The notes under the pieces were generated by a model, which searched no databases, was not told where the DNA came from, and saw only the letters and a program-made list of their open reading frames with translations. Source: Lampris incognitus (lineage: Eukaryota; Chordata; Actinopteri; Lampriformes; Lampridae). Taken from it: 64,000 bases of DNA. The DNA lies in NCBI RefSeq assembly GCF_029633865.1, contig NC_079219.1:54662013-54726012 (forward strand), read 5' to 3'. Both the position numbers and the translations under genes were made by a program. Position 1 is the first letter of the stretch. Every line of letters begins with the position of its first letter. This document shows, one piece after another, positions 1 through 12,300 of the stretch.

Positions 1-26
1 TCTTTTTTTCCCTTTTAATGCGCATA

Positions 27-1033
27 GAGACGGGTGACAAATTAAAGGAAAAACCTGGATGCGCGACCCCCCTACGGTGAGGGGGTCTGGGGGCTCTGTG
101 GGGGTCATTTTCCTGGCATGGTTTGGTTCCACTTGTCTCCTTAGGGGGAAGGGTCACTGCAGATCAATACGAAGTTATTCTGAGTGACCACCTTCATCCT
201 ATGACGAGACATTTCTATCCTGATGGGAGGGGTCTCTTCCAGGATGACGATGTCCCCACCCACAGGGCACAAGGGGGTCACTGAATGGTTTGATGAGGAT
301 GATGATGATGATGATGATGGAAATCATATGCTCCGGTCTTCACAGTCACCTGATCTCAACCCAACTGAACACCTACGGGAGATTTTGGACTGACGTGTTA
401 GACGGCGCTCACCACCACCATCATCAAAACACCAAATGAGGGGCGTCCGGGTGGCGTGGCAGTCTATTCCGTCGCCTATCAACAAGGAGATCGCCAGTTC
501 GAATCCCTGTGTTACCTCCGGCTTGGTCGGGCATCCCTACAGGCACAATTGGCCGTGTCTGTGGGTGGGAAGCCGGATGTGGGTATGTTTCCTGGTCGCT
601 GCACTGGCGCCTCCTCTGGTTGGTCGGGGGCGCCTGTTCGAGGGGGAGGGGGAACTGGGGGGAATAGTGTGATCCTCCCACGTGCTACGTCCCCCTGGCG
701 AAACTCCTCACTGTCAGGTGAAAAGAAGCGGCTGGCGACTCCACATGTATAAGAGGAGGCATGTGGTAGTCTGCAGCCCTCCCCGGATCAGCATAGGGGG
801 CGGAGCAACGACCGGGACGGCTCGGAGAGCAGGGTGATTGGCCGGGTACAACTGGGGAGAAAAAAGGGGGGGGGGGCATCTTTTGGAGGAATGGTGTCCA
901 TCCCTCCAGGAGAGTTCAGAGACTTGTAGAATCGATGACAAGGAGCAGTGAAGATGTTCTGGAGGCTCGTGGTGGAGCACAACCTCACCAAGACACTTCA
1001 AGTTGGCTTCTCCACTAATTTGTCCCCCGTCTG
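27..1033 (+). mobile_element. Tc1/mariner-type transposon remnant, split by a SINE
   Basis: The plus strand encodes the end of a DDE transposase ([13 protein letters not shown], the usual DLNPIEHLW-type motif) near 350-395, and continues after the SINE at 437-872. Inverted terminal repeats match between 27-55 (GACGGGTGACAAATTAAAGG) and 1005-1033 in reverse. A short GAT-repeat tract (292-320) sits in the former coding region. The transposase is not intact. It lies downstream of tbrg4. Confidence 0.7.
437..872 (+). mobile_element. SINE family 1 copy 1 (tRNA-headed)
   Basis: About 435 bp with a tRNA-like head (A box near GGCGTGGCAGTC, B box AGTTCGAATCC), a long GC-rich body and a GGGGAGAAAAAAGGGG tail. 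It is inserted inside the Tc1-like element. Family 1 has twelve copies in the window and no name I can assign from memory. Confidence 0.85.
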
Positions 1034-1613
1034 TGTGTATTCTGAAATCCCACTCAGCTTTTATTTGATCAAACAGCGATGGAAATGGCCGCTTCTCAGG
1101 AGGCAGACCTACACAGCCTCAAACCCGCACCCACATGTCCGGGAAATAACTCTTTAGCTGCCGCATGTGAAATGACGTGTCTGACTAAACAACCCATTAA
1201 TAAGAACCCGGTGCAACAGGCCAATGGCGGCACAACACCCGAAACACATCCACACATCACCAAAACCACATCCACAGCCATGCAGAGTACCGTGCTCCGT
1301 GTCGCTCGTCCTCCCCAACTGTTCTGAGTCTACTACATGTTCTTATTATGCAAAAATACTAATTACATCATTTCACTCAAACAAAAAAATTCCCGGGCCT
1401 GATTGACATTAAATGCTTTTATTCCATCACAAGATGACTTCAGCTTCCTCAAGATGATAATTTAAGTCCCCCCCCCCTCATCTATTCACATGGTTGACAT
1501 AAAAAGCATAACATTCACCCCCTTAATTCTACACAAGTCCCCAGTGTTTGCTTCTCTGAGCTCTGAACTTCTGGAGATGCATCTCCTCAGCAACAAAAGT
1601 CTCTGAATAAATC

Positions 1614-1619
1614 TTTATT
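1614..1619 (-). terminator. candidate tbrg4 polyadenylation signal
   Basis: AATAAA on the minus strand, about 300 bases downstream of the tbrg4 stop codon. A second AATAAA lies near 1418-1423. Choice between them needs 3'-end reads. Confidence 0.45.
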
Positions 1620-1920
1620 CCACTGAGGACTTGCTCTTTGCTTTGTTATCTCCATTTCTGACTCAGTGTCTCTCTCGCTCTCTGGCAGCAGAACTCACAA
1701 AATGCAATCTCCATAGCAACAGGGAAAGCCCCGCATGTTGTCAGGGGAACTGGAGGGAAATTGTGAGCTTGGGACCAGGTTCGAGACAGCCTTGTCGTGA
1801 AGCTACACGTCTTTGTGTGTGTGTGTGTGTGTGTGAGTATGAGTGCCCCCTCCCCCCATTGGTTCTGATTTGGATGCGATACTTCAGATTCTCGTTGCAA
1901 AGTTTCGCCGTTCCCTCAGT

Positions 1921-4900
1921 TCACTTGGCCATGTCTTCCGCCACAGCTTTGCTCATCTTATCTCTCAGGTACGCCATCCTCTGCCAGTCCGACGTCAGCC
2001 CAAGCCACTCAAAGTACGGCACCTTGGAGGAGACAAAAATACAATATGGTGGTTTACAGACATTCCATGAGGTAATGGGTTAATGACCTACTCTGGTGTC
2101 ATTTCAAGTGTGTATCGACTGTGACCACAGGGTGCAACAGAAGTCAACAGAAGTAGTTATCTTACATTCAGAGCCATTCTTATTTTACCTTCTATTTCTA
2201 TTTTTATTATTTCCATTTTCTTATTATCTTGTCAATGTTTCTTTACTAGAGTGTGCGTGTCTGTAATAGGACCCAATCCCCCTCGGGGACGAACGAAGTA
2301 CTCTGATTACAATGAGGAAGGAATGCTGCTTCCCAGTCTCAGGGACACTCGGTGGCCCACTTTACCTGGCTTACAAGACCGCAGACCTGGGAGACATCGC
2401 CGGGGACGCTGCCATTGGCTAACGAGATTGTCCCAGATGAGAAGGAGAGCTTGGATTGGCCTAGATGAAACAAGAGCTGCTGCTGCTAGAGGCTGATAAC
2501 TATTTATACCAGCCAGCACGGGGGACGCACCTGGCTCTCTGCGCTCCTCTACTACCAGATTGTCTGGCTTTAGCCTACATGATACTAGCCACGGCAGCAC
2601 ACAGCTTGGGCGCTCCAGTTCACAGCAGCATCGGCAGCTTGCCGTAATACTTTGCCTCGCATTGCATCACCACCAATCCCCTGCAGAGTTTGTTATACAA
2701 GCCTTTGGAACACAAAAGCCTTGGTTTTTCAAGTAGCGTGCGTGTATTTTTGTCTCTCTTTGACAACAATGACCTCTAGAACAAGCAACCCTTACTTCCA
2801 TCATCCACTTCAGACTTTCATGTCTTTGCATCTGGCTTTCTTTTTCCCTCCACCTGTGCTTTTCTCTTCTTGTCCTTCTGGAAATCACCCCCCCACCACC
2901 CACCTCTTCCAACCCCAACCATACCTCCACTGTGATAAAGCCGGCCAACTGCAGATGACGCGTCATCATTGCAAACCGCCCCAGAAGCTCTTTACTCTTG
3001 GACCCAAAGTTGGGGAATTCCCAGGCCAGGAAGGCCAGCCTGAAAAACAAGACGGAAAGAAGAGGGTCAAAGCCTCGAAGCAGGAAAAGCTGAGCCGAAC
3101 GCTAACGGGCCAGTGTGGGCCGCCGTCTCCGACTCACCGCCGAGCCCCTGCGGGAAGGGCTTGAGCTCCTCCACCGCCGGGTAAATGAGGGGCTGTCAGC
3201 GTCAACAGGTCAATGGGCTTGTTCTCACTATCAACCACCACCTCCCCATCTGATTGGACAAGGGAATGTCATTCATTACATAAAAAAGACAACTTATTGG
3301 ATGAAACAGCAGAATTCAATTTACATCTACCAATTCCACTAAAACCAAGGAAACACAAGGAAATAAGAAAAACATGCACCAAATAAAGCCTGTGGATGTG
3401 CAGCCTCCTGGGCGGACCCTCGCACGAATGCCACCGAGTCTAATATGAACTTGCGCTTTCCAAAAAGAAAAGGTTTGCTACGCGGCCATTTTGGTTTAAC
3501 CCTAAGCCTGTCGTTATCTTCACCATATAATAAAGCTGGGTAAACCCTTTACATCCGCCACTCACACCCATGGTTGACTCAGATCCGGCAGCACCAACAA
3601 CATACAACACCTTTTTTGATTGCAACCTAGAGGACGCTGTTGCTTCATAATTTAATTTTTTTTTTTTTGCATTGTCCAAAATCTTTTAATAACCATCGAT
3701 TACGTTGCCGCCTGATCCGAATCAACCGTAGGCGTGACCGCTGACTTAGTTCGGGCAGCGACGGAGAGCGGCGGTAGTCGAGCGAGCACGCGGGTGAACG
3801 AAAAGAGGGAGGTGCGACAGTGAATACACACGTTTTTTGAAGGTTTTCAACCAGCGCAACCATGACAGGTTCTTCATCATAGTCATAACTGCGCACAAAA
3901 CATCTTAGGCTGACGGGTCCAGTAGGTTGTGAGATTAGCACGGATACACACAAGCACACATGTCTAATCCCCTCCAGGCTAACAACAAACGATTATTTGA
4001 GCTTGAAGTTAAAGCAACATTATAGAAGTAACGTCATCATCCAGGCAAATAATTTTGTGTGGAATTTTCCCCCCCTTTTCTCTCCAATTGTACCCGGCCA
4101 ATTACCCCACTCTTCCGAGCCGTCCCGGTCGCTGCTCCACCCCATCTGCCGATCGATCCGGGGAGGGCTGCAGACCGCCACATGCTTCCTCCGATACATG
4201 TGGAGTCGCCAGCAGCTTCTTTTCACCTGACAGTGAGGAGTTTCGCCAGGGGGATGTAGCGCGGGGGAGGATCATGCTATTCCCACCAGTTCCCCCTCCC
4301 CCCCCGAACAGGCACCATGACCGACCAGAGGAGGCGCTAGTGCAGCGACCAGGACACATACCCACATCTGGCTTCCCACCCGCAGACACGGCCAATTGTG
4401 TCTGTAGGGACGCCCGACCAAGCCGGAGGTAACACGGGGATTCGAACCGGCAATTGCCGTGTCGGTAGCAACAGAATAGACCGCTACGCTACCCCGAAGC
4501 CCCATCCAGTAAATTTTTAAGACCTATTAAACTTGTATTTCAGAAAATTTAAGACCTTTTAAGGCCTAAAATTCAAATAATTTAAGACTTTTCTAGACTT
4601 TTTAAGGACCTGTGAAGACCGTGTACAATGGACAGCACTATATGTCTACCTACACAAGTCTGGTTATTCAGCTTTAAACAGCCTGTTAATGCACAACAAT
4701 ACAAGGTACCGGGTGAGTGACTGTGCATGGAAAACAAGTGGGGGGGCCCAGGGGCATATGTGTTTGCTTCCTCGCTACCTTACCAATAGTCCATCCATAA
4801 ACCGTGTTGACGCCGGTGCGCAGGGCTTCCGTCCTCCCCCCTACCAAGCTCTGTAGCGCCTCCCTCAGACTGCTCTGCAGAGGGGTGAGGGAGGGGCTAT

Positions 4901-7900
4901 GGTCCACAGTGGAGGGGGCAGTCAGGGATGGGGGAGGGGCCGCACCACGTGAAGAGTCTGCGTGCTCCAAGCGAAGAGTAGCAGCGATGTGGAGGAGCTT
5001 CAGACGATAATTCTCTGTTTGAGCTGGACTGCCCTCTGCTGACAGAGAGGGAGATTAACAGAGAACGAACACTTGCTATTCAACTGGGACAGACGCATCC
5101 CGACAAAGGGCCTCGTTTGCTAGTGAAAATCCAGGCGTACAATCCATGTCTGTGCGAAAAATAACTACGCCTTTCCAACCAACAACCAATCAGTCATAGA
5201 CACACACACACACACACATGCACACCACCTTCTTAAGGCAGAGTTTGGGATTTCAAACAGTAAAAAGAGAAGATTATTAAACTTGACCACATCACCTGGG
5301 TACAATATGTGTGGTTAAACCAGAGAAAAGGCCAAAATGTCCATCGGGACCAACACTTATCTTGACTATAATGCATTTTCTACATTTATACAATGTAACA
5401 CTATAGCATGTTATAATGTTATATACATTGTACAATGTAACATTACAGCATGTTATAATGTTATATACATTGTACAATGTAACATTATAGCATGTTATAA
5501 TGTTATAGACATTATACAATGTAACACTATAGCATGTTATAATGTTATATTCATTATACAGTGTAACATTACAGCATGTTATAATGTTATATACATTGTA
5601 CAATGTAACATTACAGCATGTTATAATGTTATATACATTGTACAATGTAACATCATAGCATGTTATAATGTTATATACATTGTACAATGTAACATTATAG
5701 CATGTTATAATGTTATAGACATTATACAATGTAACATTACAGCATGTTATGTTATATACATAGTAAGACTACAGCTTTCTCAAAATGGTGTAATTAATTT
5801 TTGGGTCTGAAACGTAAGGCTCCAGTATCTTTATAATTTGTGTGTGTTGCACATTAATCATGAATTAAAGCTTCATTTCACATTTTCGGGTTATTTGGGA
5901 AATGTAACGTACTTATAGTGCTTTTAAAAGCCATCATATGCCGAGGCCTGACAAATTAAAGGCCTGATGTCTGCTTATAGTCACACATTATGATGATTTT
6001 TTTTTCGGACCTTGAATCCATTTTGATTGTGTGTGTGTGTATGTGTGTCTGTCCTTGCATTTATGCGTTCATGCTAGGGCTGTGTATTGGTGAAAATCTG
6101 GCGATACGATATGTATCACGGTATAGGAGATACGATTCAATATATCGCAATATATTGCGATACTGTAAAAAAGGCGATATACTGCAGTTTCCTAGGCCTG
6201 TGTTCTTTGTGCTTATGCTACTTCCTGTCACAGTTTACATTGTTGCGTTGGAGTGGAAGAGTCAAATGACTGAAGATAGATTACAACACTTAATCTAGAG
6301 GTCGTGGGGTTACACGACACAAAAAGTTTGTCACGAACCTTTACATGTAAACAATTAAAAGTCGACACAGTGGTTTTGAGAATCGATACAGCATCACAAA
6401 CGATAATATCGTGATACTCGAGTATATCGATATTTTCTTACACCCCTAATTCACACATAAATTCTTAGTCAACAAAAAGAAAGTTCAAACCACCAATGTT
6501 TTGCTGGCTTACTTGAGAGTTGGGTTATGTGTTCGCCCTGCATGAGGGCGGTGAGGTACTGCGGCTTGGCCTGCTGTAAGACGCACAGAGACCATGCCAC
6601 GTCTGTCCGAAGGAGGGGCTTCAGGCCTGACAGGCAGTCCTCCAGAGCAGGATGGACCTGCACAAAAAAAAACACAACACCAAAATGAAACATGACGGGG
6701 GCCATCACCCAAATGCTAAGGTCAAGTTTCAAAAACTAGGGAGTCCGAGAACAAGCATGTTTAACACCAGAACGAAATGACGGCCTTGGATTTTCGAAGT
6801 TTAATAACTTTGCCAAAAGAAAAAAAAAATACAGACCTGCCGCTCCGTGAATGCTCTTAAAATTGCATATATTTGCATTGAAATGAGTTTTAGACCAATT
6901 GCAAAAAAAAAAAAAAAAAAAAAACAAGTTATGATAAGATCTACCTAAAACGACCATGAACTGTCAAAATTAAAAATAACCGCTTGTTTTAGACCAATTG
7001 TGCGCGTCATCGTGTGCGTCATGTCACTATTTATGACGTGTGTTGTCGCATCATTTCCTTCGCAAAGTTTATTGCTCTGTCCTAGAAACACACCGGCGTT
7101 CTCCAGTGCATTAATTTTGCTGTCAGTCGTTTCCTAACAGACATAATAACATATGCAACACATTAATATCTCAACTGGGTATTTATCTTGACAGAATATA
7201 GAGTTTAAAAACCGGCGGTCATTTTGACCGCCCATGGTCGTGTTAGGTAGGAGTGAAATCCCGGTGGTTCTGGTGTTAAATCAGGACGAGTTTGTTCATC
7301 TGTGAATCGAAGATGGCGTCGACGTGTCGGAGCCGAGCTACCTTGCTGTAGAACTCCTCGGCTTTGTGGGGCTTGAAACCCAGTCTCGCCAACGTCATCA
7401 GCAGATTGCAGAGCTGAGGCGTACTGTACTTCAGATGGTTTGCTGTGTAATGCTGGAGGAAAAAAATGTGTAAAGAAAGTAAAAGAGAGACGAACAGACA
7501 AAGAAAATACAGATGTTTCAGATGAGATCGTCTGCTATCTGAGCGAAAGCGTCGGTGATATTGAAAATGAGCTGCGTGATAACTGGCCACCGGCTTGGGC
7601 CCTACCTCGGTAAAGGCCTCAAAGAGAGGGCGGTGGAGCCACTTGAGGAAGCCCAGGGATTTCGCACAGCGTGTGACGTCAGCCGGGCTGAGCTCAGGCA
7701 CTCTGGGTAACAACTCTGAGGCCATTCGCTGCAACACCTGAGAATGGTGGAAATTCAGTTTCCCTGAGAAAAAGCAGAGGGAAAACAGAAATGACTAACA
7801 TCCGTTTCATGTCATCCAGCAGACACTGATAGTGCTAAAATGAATATTGTGGGTTTCAACAAGTTAAATTTAAGACTTTCTAGGACCTTCATGGTCATAC

Positions 7901-9305
7901 CGGCAAAAGTATGACAGAATAAAAATAAGTCCCTATTACTTACAAAAGTATATGATTTCTTTTTTCCCCACATTTTTTATTACAACGCTCATTGCAATAT
8001 AATAAAAATACACAACATAATATAACAGCTGAGTGTGCTTGGACAAATTTTGACCCTGAGGTTTCTTCCTTTTTTTTTTCCTCCCTGTTTAAAGTTTTTG
8101 TTTTTTTTGGGAGTTGATCCTTATCAAATGCGAAGGTCTAAGGACAGGATGTTGGGGATAGCGTAAATAATAGACATTTTGATCCACATTCCATACCAGC
8201 TGGTGGTGGTAATGCACCATTTAGTTGTATTGCTGTAAAGCCCTGAGGCTAATTTGTGTTATTGGGCTATGCGAATAAAATTGACTTGACTTGACTTGAC
8301 TTGACTAGGCCGCAAAGCTTGTGGTCCTGTTCTCCTGCCAAGGCAAAGAAGAAAGACCTCCATCATCTGGTCAATTTTTAAGACCTATTAAAATCGTATT
8401 CAAGACGATTTAAGACCATTTCAGGCCTAAAGTGGACATAATTGAATTTGAGACGTTTTAAAACGTTTCAAGGACCCACGGATACCCTGGTAAAAATGCT
8501 GTTGTTGGGTTTTTTTGGGGATTTTCCCCTCTTTTTCTCCCCAATTGTACCCGGTCAATTACCCCACTCTTCTGAGCCATCCAAGTTGTTGCTCCACCCC
8601 CTCTGGCGATCCGGGGAGGGCTGCAGACTACCAAATGCCTCCTCCGATACCTGTGGAGTCGCCAGCCGCTTCTTTTCACCTGACAGTGAGGAGTTTCACC
8701 AGGGGGTCGCAGCGCATGGGAGGATCACACTATTCCCCCCAGTTCCCCCTCCCCCCTGAACAGGCGCCCCGACTGACCAGAGGAGGCGCTAATACAGTGA
8801 CCAGGACACATCTGGCTTCCCACCTCCAGACACGGCCAATTGTGTCTGTAGGGACGTCCGACCAAGCCGGAGGTAACACAGGGACTTGAACCGGCGATCC
8901 CCGTGTTGGTAGGCAACAGAATAGACCGCTACGGTACACGGACGCCCCAAAATGCAGATTTTTAACATCTGAGACACGGGTGGCATGAAAGGCAGCCAAA
9001 TTAGTGAGGTGTCCAGATATTTCAGATCTTCAGTGTACGTATATATCTTCCATATTAGCGAAGAGGACATGACAGGAGCACGTGTTATGTTACCATAGGC
9101 ATAGGCCAGGTCCAGTAACAGGGCGGTGGTGAGGTCTGACGACGGTTTCTGGAGGAGGTGATAAGACAGCGCTCTGAGCAAAGGGATGGACCTGCGGCTC
9201 TGAGCTGCGATGGACACGCACACCCTGCGGATGTCTTCTGCTGAGAAGCTCTCAGCCAGCTCCAGAGCCTGGGAGGGAGAATCACAGAGGACGCTTAAAT
9301 AAATA

Positions 9306-9344
<39 letters not shown>

Positions 9345-12300
9345 CATACATGATAAAAACACATTTACTTCACGTGAATGACTGACAATAAAGAGCTCAC
9401 ACAAGTACGATATCCATCTCCTTTATGTCATCATCTACAATTTCATGAATGCCACCACTGAAACTATTTTAACTACTCGGAGAAATCCCCTTGACTGCTT
9501 ATGTAAATGCTCCGACGTCACTTGGGTTCAGCAAACGGTGAGCGAGATATAAAAAATTCAGCCTTTCCTGGTGGTTTTTTCTACCCATGTTTTTTTCAGC
9601 TTCAACACCAGGAAAGTGTCTCAGTTTATTTATGTATGTATGTGTGTGTGCATGTGTGTCGGGCGGTACAGTGGTGCAGTGGTTAGCGCAGTTGCCTCTC
9701 AGCAAGAAGGTCCTGGGTTCGAACCCCGGGTTTGTCCAACCTTGGGGGGGGGGGCTATCTCAGGTCGTCCTCTGTGTGGAGTTTGCATGTTCTCCCCGTG
9801 TCTGTGTGGGTTTCCTTCGGGGGCTCCGGTTTCCTCCCACAGTCCAAAGACATGTAGGTCAGGTGAGTTGGACCATAAAGGTGTGAATGTGTGTCGGCCC
9901 TGTGATGGATTGGCGACCTATCCAGGGTGTCTCCCCGCCTGCCGCCCACTGACTGCTGGGATAGGCTCCAGCATCCTGCGACCTGAATTCAGATAAGCGG
10001 CATGGATATTTAAAAAAAATATATATATACATTATCAATCCATATAATGTTGTTATCCTGTTTCAGTGTTATATCCTTCTCTCACTCCGATGTGTGACTG
10101 TTTTGTCTTGTCTCTTCTCCTGCGTATGTGAAAGATGTGAGTCTCATTTGTGTGCATGTGTAGTCTCTGTCCTCTCAGGTCTACGTGGTGATGCTGGTCG
10201 CGTGGCTCAGGTCATGGGCTGTTCTGGTGGCATCAGGACACTGCTTGGCATCCTCCTCATCATATTCTTCATTCATCCATCCATTATTCAAACCGCTTAT
10301 CCACCTCTCAGGGTCGCGGGGATGCTGGAGCCTATCCCAGCAGTCATTGGGTGGCAGGCGGGGAGACACCCTGGACAGGCCGGGGAGACACCGCCAGACC
10401 ATCACACAGGGCCGACATACACTCATACCTAGGGGCAATTTAGCAAGGCTGATTCACCTGACCTCCATGTCTTTGGACTGTGGAAAGAAACCCATGCAGA
10501 CAAGGGGAGAACATGCAAACTCCACACAGAGGACGACGCGGGACGACCCCCAAGGTTGGACTACCCTGGGGCTCGAACCCAGGACCTTCTTGCTGTGAGG
10601 CGATCGCGCTAACCACTGCGCCACTGTGCTCACAGGCTCTTGACATTAAATATTAGAAGCTAACGACCTGTGCATGAATTTACGTTGCATTTCCTATTCA
10701 ATAAACTGACAGTTTGGTGGAGAACTAGTTTGATGGATATATAAGATAGATTGATGCAGATAGTTCAAAAGCTAAATATGCAGGATAACTCACAATAACT
10801 TAGGTTGATAACTTAACACATACCAAAATAAGTTGTTTGTCTGAGGAAAAGTAGCATTTGCCATTTTTTTACAGACAGTTTGATATGTAATTTTCAGTGT
10901 TTGGAGGATTTGTTGTTGTTTTTTAAACTTGTCTACTTCCTTCCATCCATTATACAAGCCACTTATCCCAATCGGGGTTGCGGGATGCTGGAGCCCATCC
11001 CAGCAGTCATCGGGCAGCAGGCGGGGAGACATCCTGGACAGGCCACCAGTCCAGCACAGGGCCGACACACTGTCTACTTCTACTTCCTACTTCTACCACA
11101 TTGTCTATTTCCTTGGAAATAAAATGGCCGTTTTTTTTTTGGGGTTTTTTTTTCTCCCCTCTTCTCTCCAATTGTACCCAGCCAATTACCCCACTCTTCC
11201 AAGTTGTCCCGGTCACTGCTCCACCCCCTCTGCCGATCCGGGGAGGGCTACAGACTACCACATACCTCCTCCGATACATGTGGAGTCACCAGCCGCTTCT
11301 TTTCACCTGACAGACAGGAGTTTCACCAGGGGGACGTAGCGCGTGGGAGGATCATGCTATTCCCCTCAGTTCCCCCTCCCCCCCGAACAGGTGCCCCGAC
11401 CGACCAGAGAAGGCGCTAGTGCAGTGACCAAGACACATACCCACATCCGGCTTCCCACCTGCAGACACAGCCAATTGTGTATGTAGGGACCCCTGACCAA
11501 GCCGGAGGTAACACGGGGTTTCGAACCACCGATCCTCGTGTTACCAGGCAACGGAATAAACCGCTACGCTACCCGGACGCCCCTATGGCCGTTGTTCTTA
11601 ATAGTCCAGGCTTGTGATTCAGCTCCATCTAGAGCTGGACAATATATCTACATAATGTCAATATGTGGTGTAGGATTGTGATTCTGGTAGTATGGTGATA
11701 CAACTTAAATGCTGTCAGTCCCTGGTCTTAAAGGCTGCATTACAGTATAGCAAGACAATTTTTTGAACTTATTTGTCTGTTTTAGCTCAGTGAAATGAAC
11801 AATGAATGTCTCTACCTGACTGCTCATCATATCCACATTAATAATGATCATTTATCATTATTTTCTTGTGTGTAAATATCTTATGAAAGCACCAATAGTC
11901 TTCCGATGCATATCAACTTATTATCCATATTGAGGTATTCAGTCAAAAATATCATATTTGTCCGGGTAGCATGGCGATCTATTCCGTTGCCTACCAACAC
12001 AGGGATCACCGGTTCGAATCCCCGTGTTACCTCCGGCTTGTTCGGGCGTGCCCTACAGACACAATTGGCCGTGTCGGCGGGTGGGAAGCCCGATCTGGGT
12101 ATGTGTCCTGGTCGCTGCACTAGTGCCTCCTCTTGTCGGTCGGGGCGCCTGTTCAGGGGGGAAGATGAACTGGGGGAATAGCGTGATCCTCCCACGTGCT
12201 ACGTCCCCCTGGTGAAACTGCTCACTCTCAGGTGAAAAAAAGCGGCTCGCGACTCCACATGTATCGGAGGAGGCGTGGTCGTCTGCAGCCCCTCCTCGGG

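Noticed and set aside
2263-2700. Solo LTR or separate promoter with TATA-like ATAACTATTTATACC in the last tbrg4 intron
   Set aside because: It has a TATA-like motif and a plausible TG start, but I found no matching CA end, target duplication or second copy in the window.
4055-4432. Proteins rich in Pro/Arg read from the SINE family 1 copies (also 8515, 10929, 38897, 54646)
   Set aside because: The same peptides recur wherever the SINE occurs, so they are repeat translations, not genes.
5292-5810. Overlapping open frames on both strands encoding [10 protein letters not shown]-type repeats
   Set aside because: They are a by-product of a 42-bp minisatellite whose period is divisible by three.
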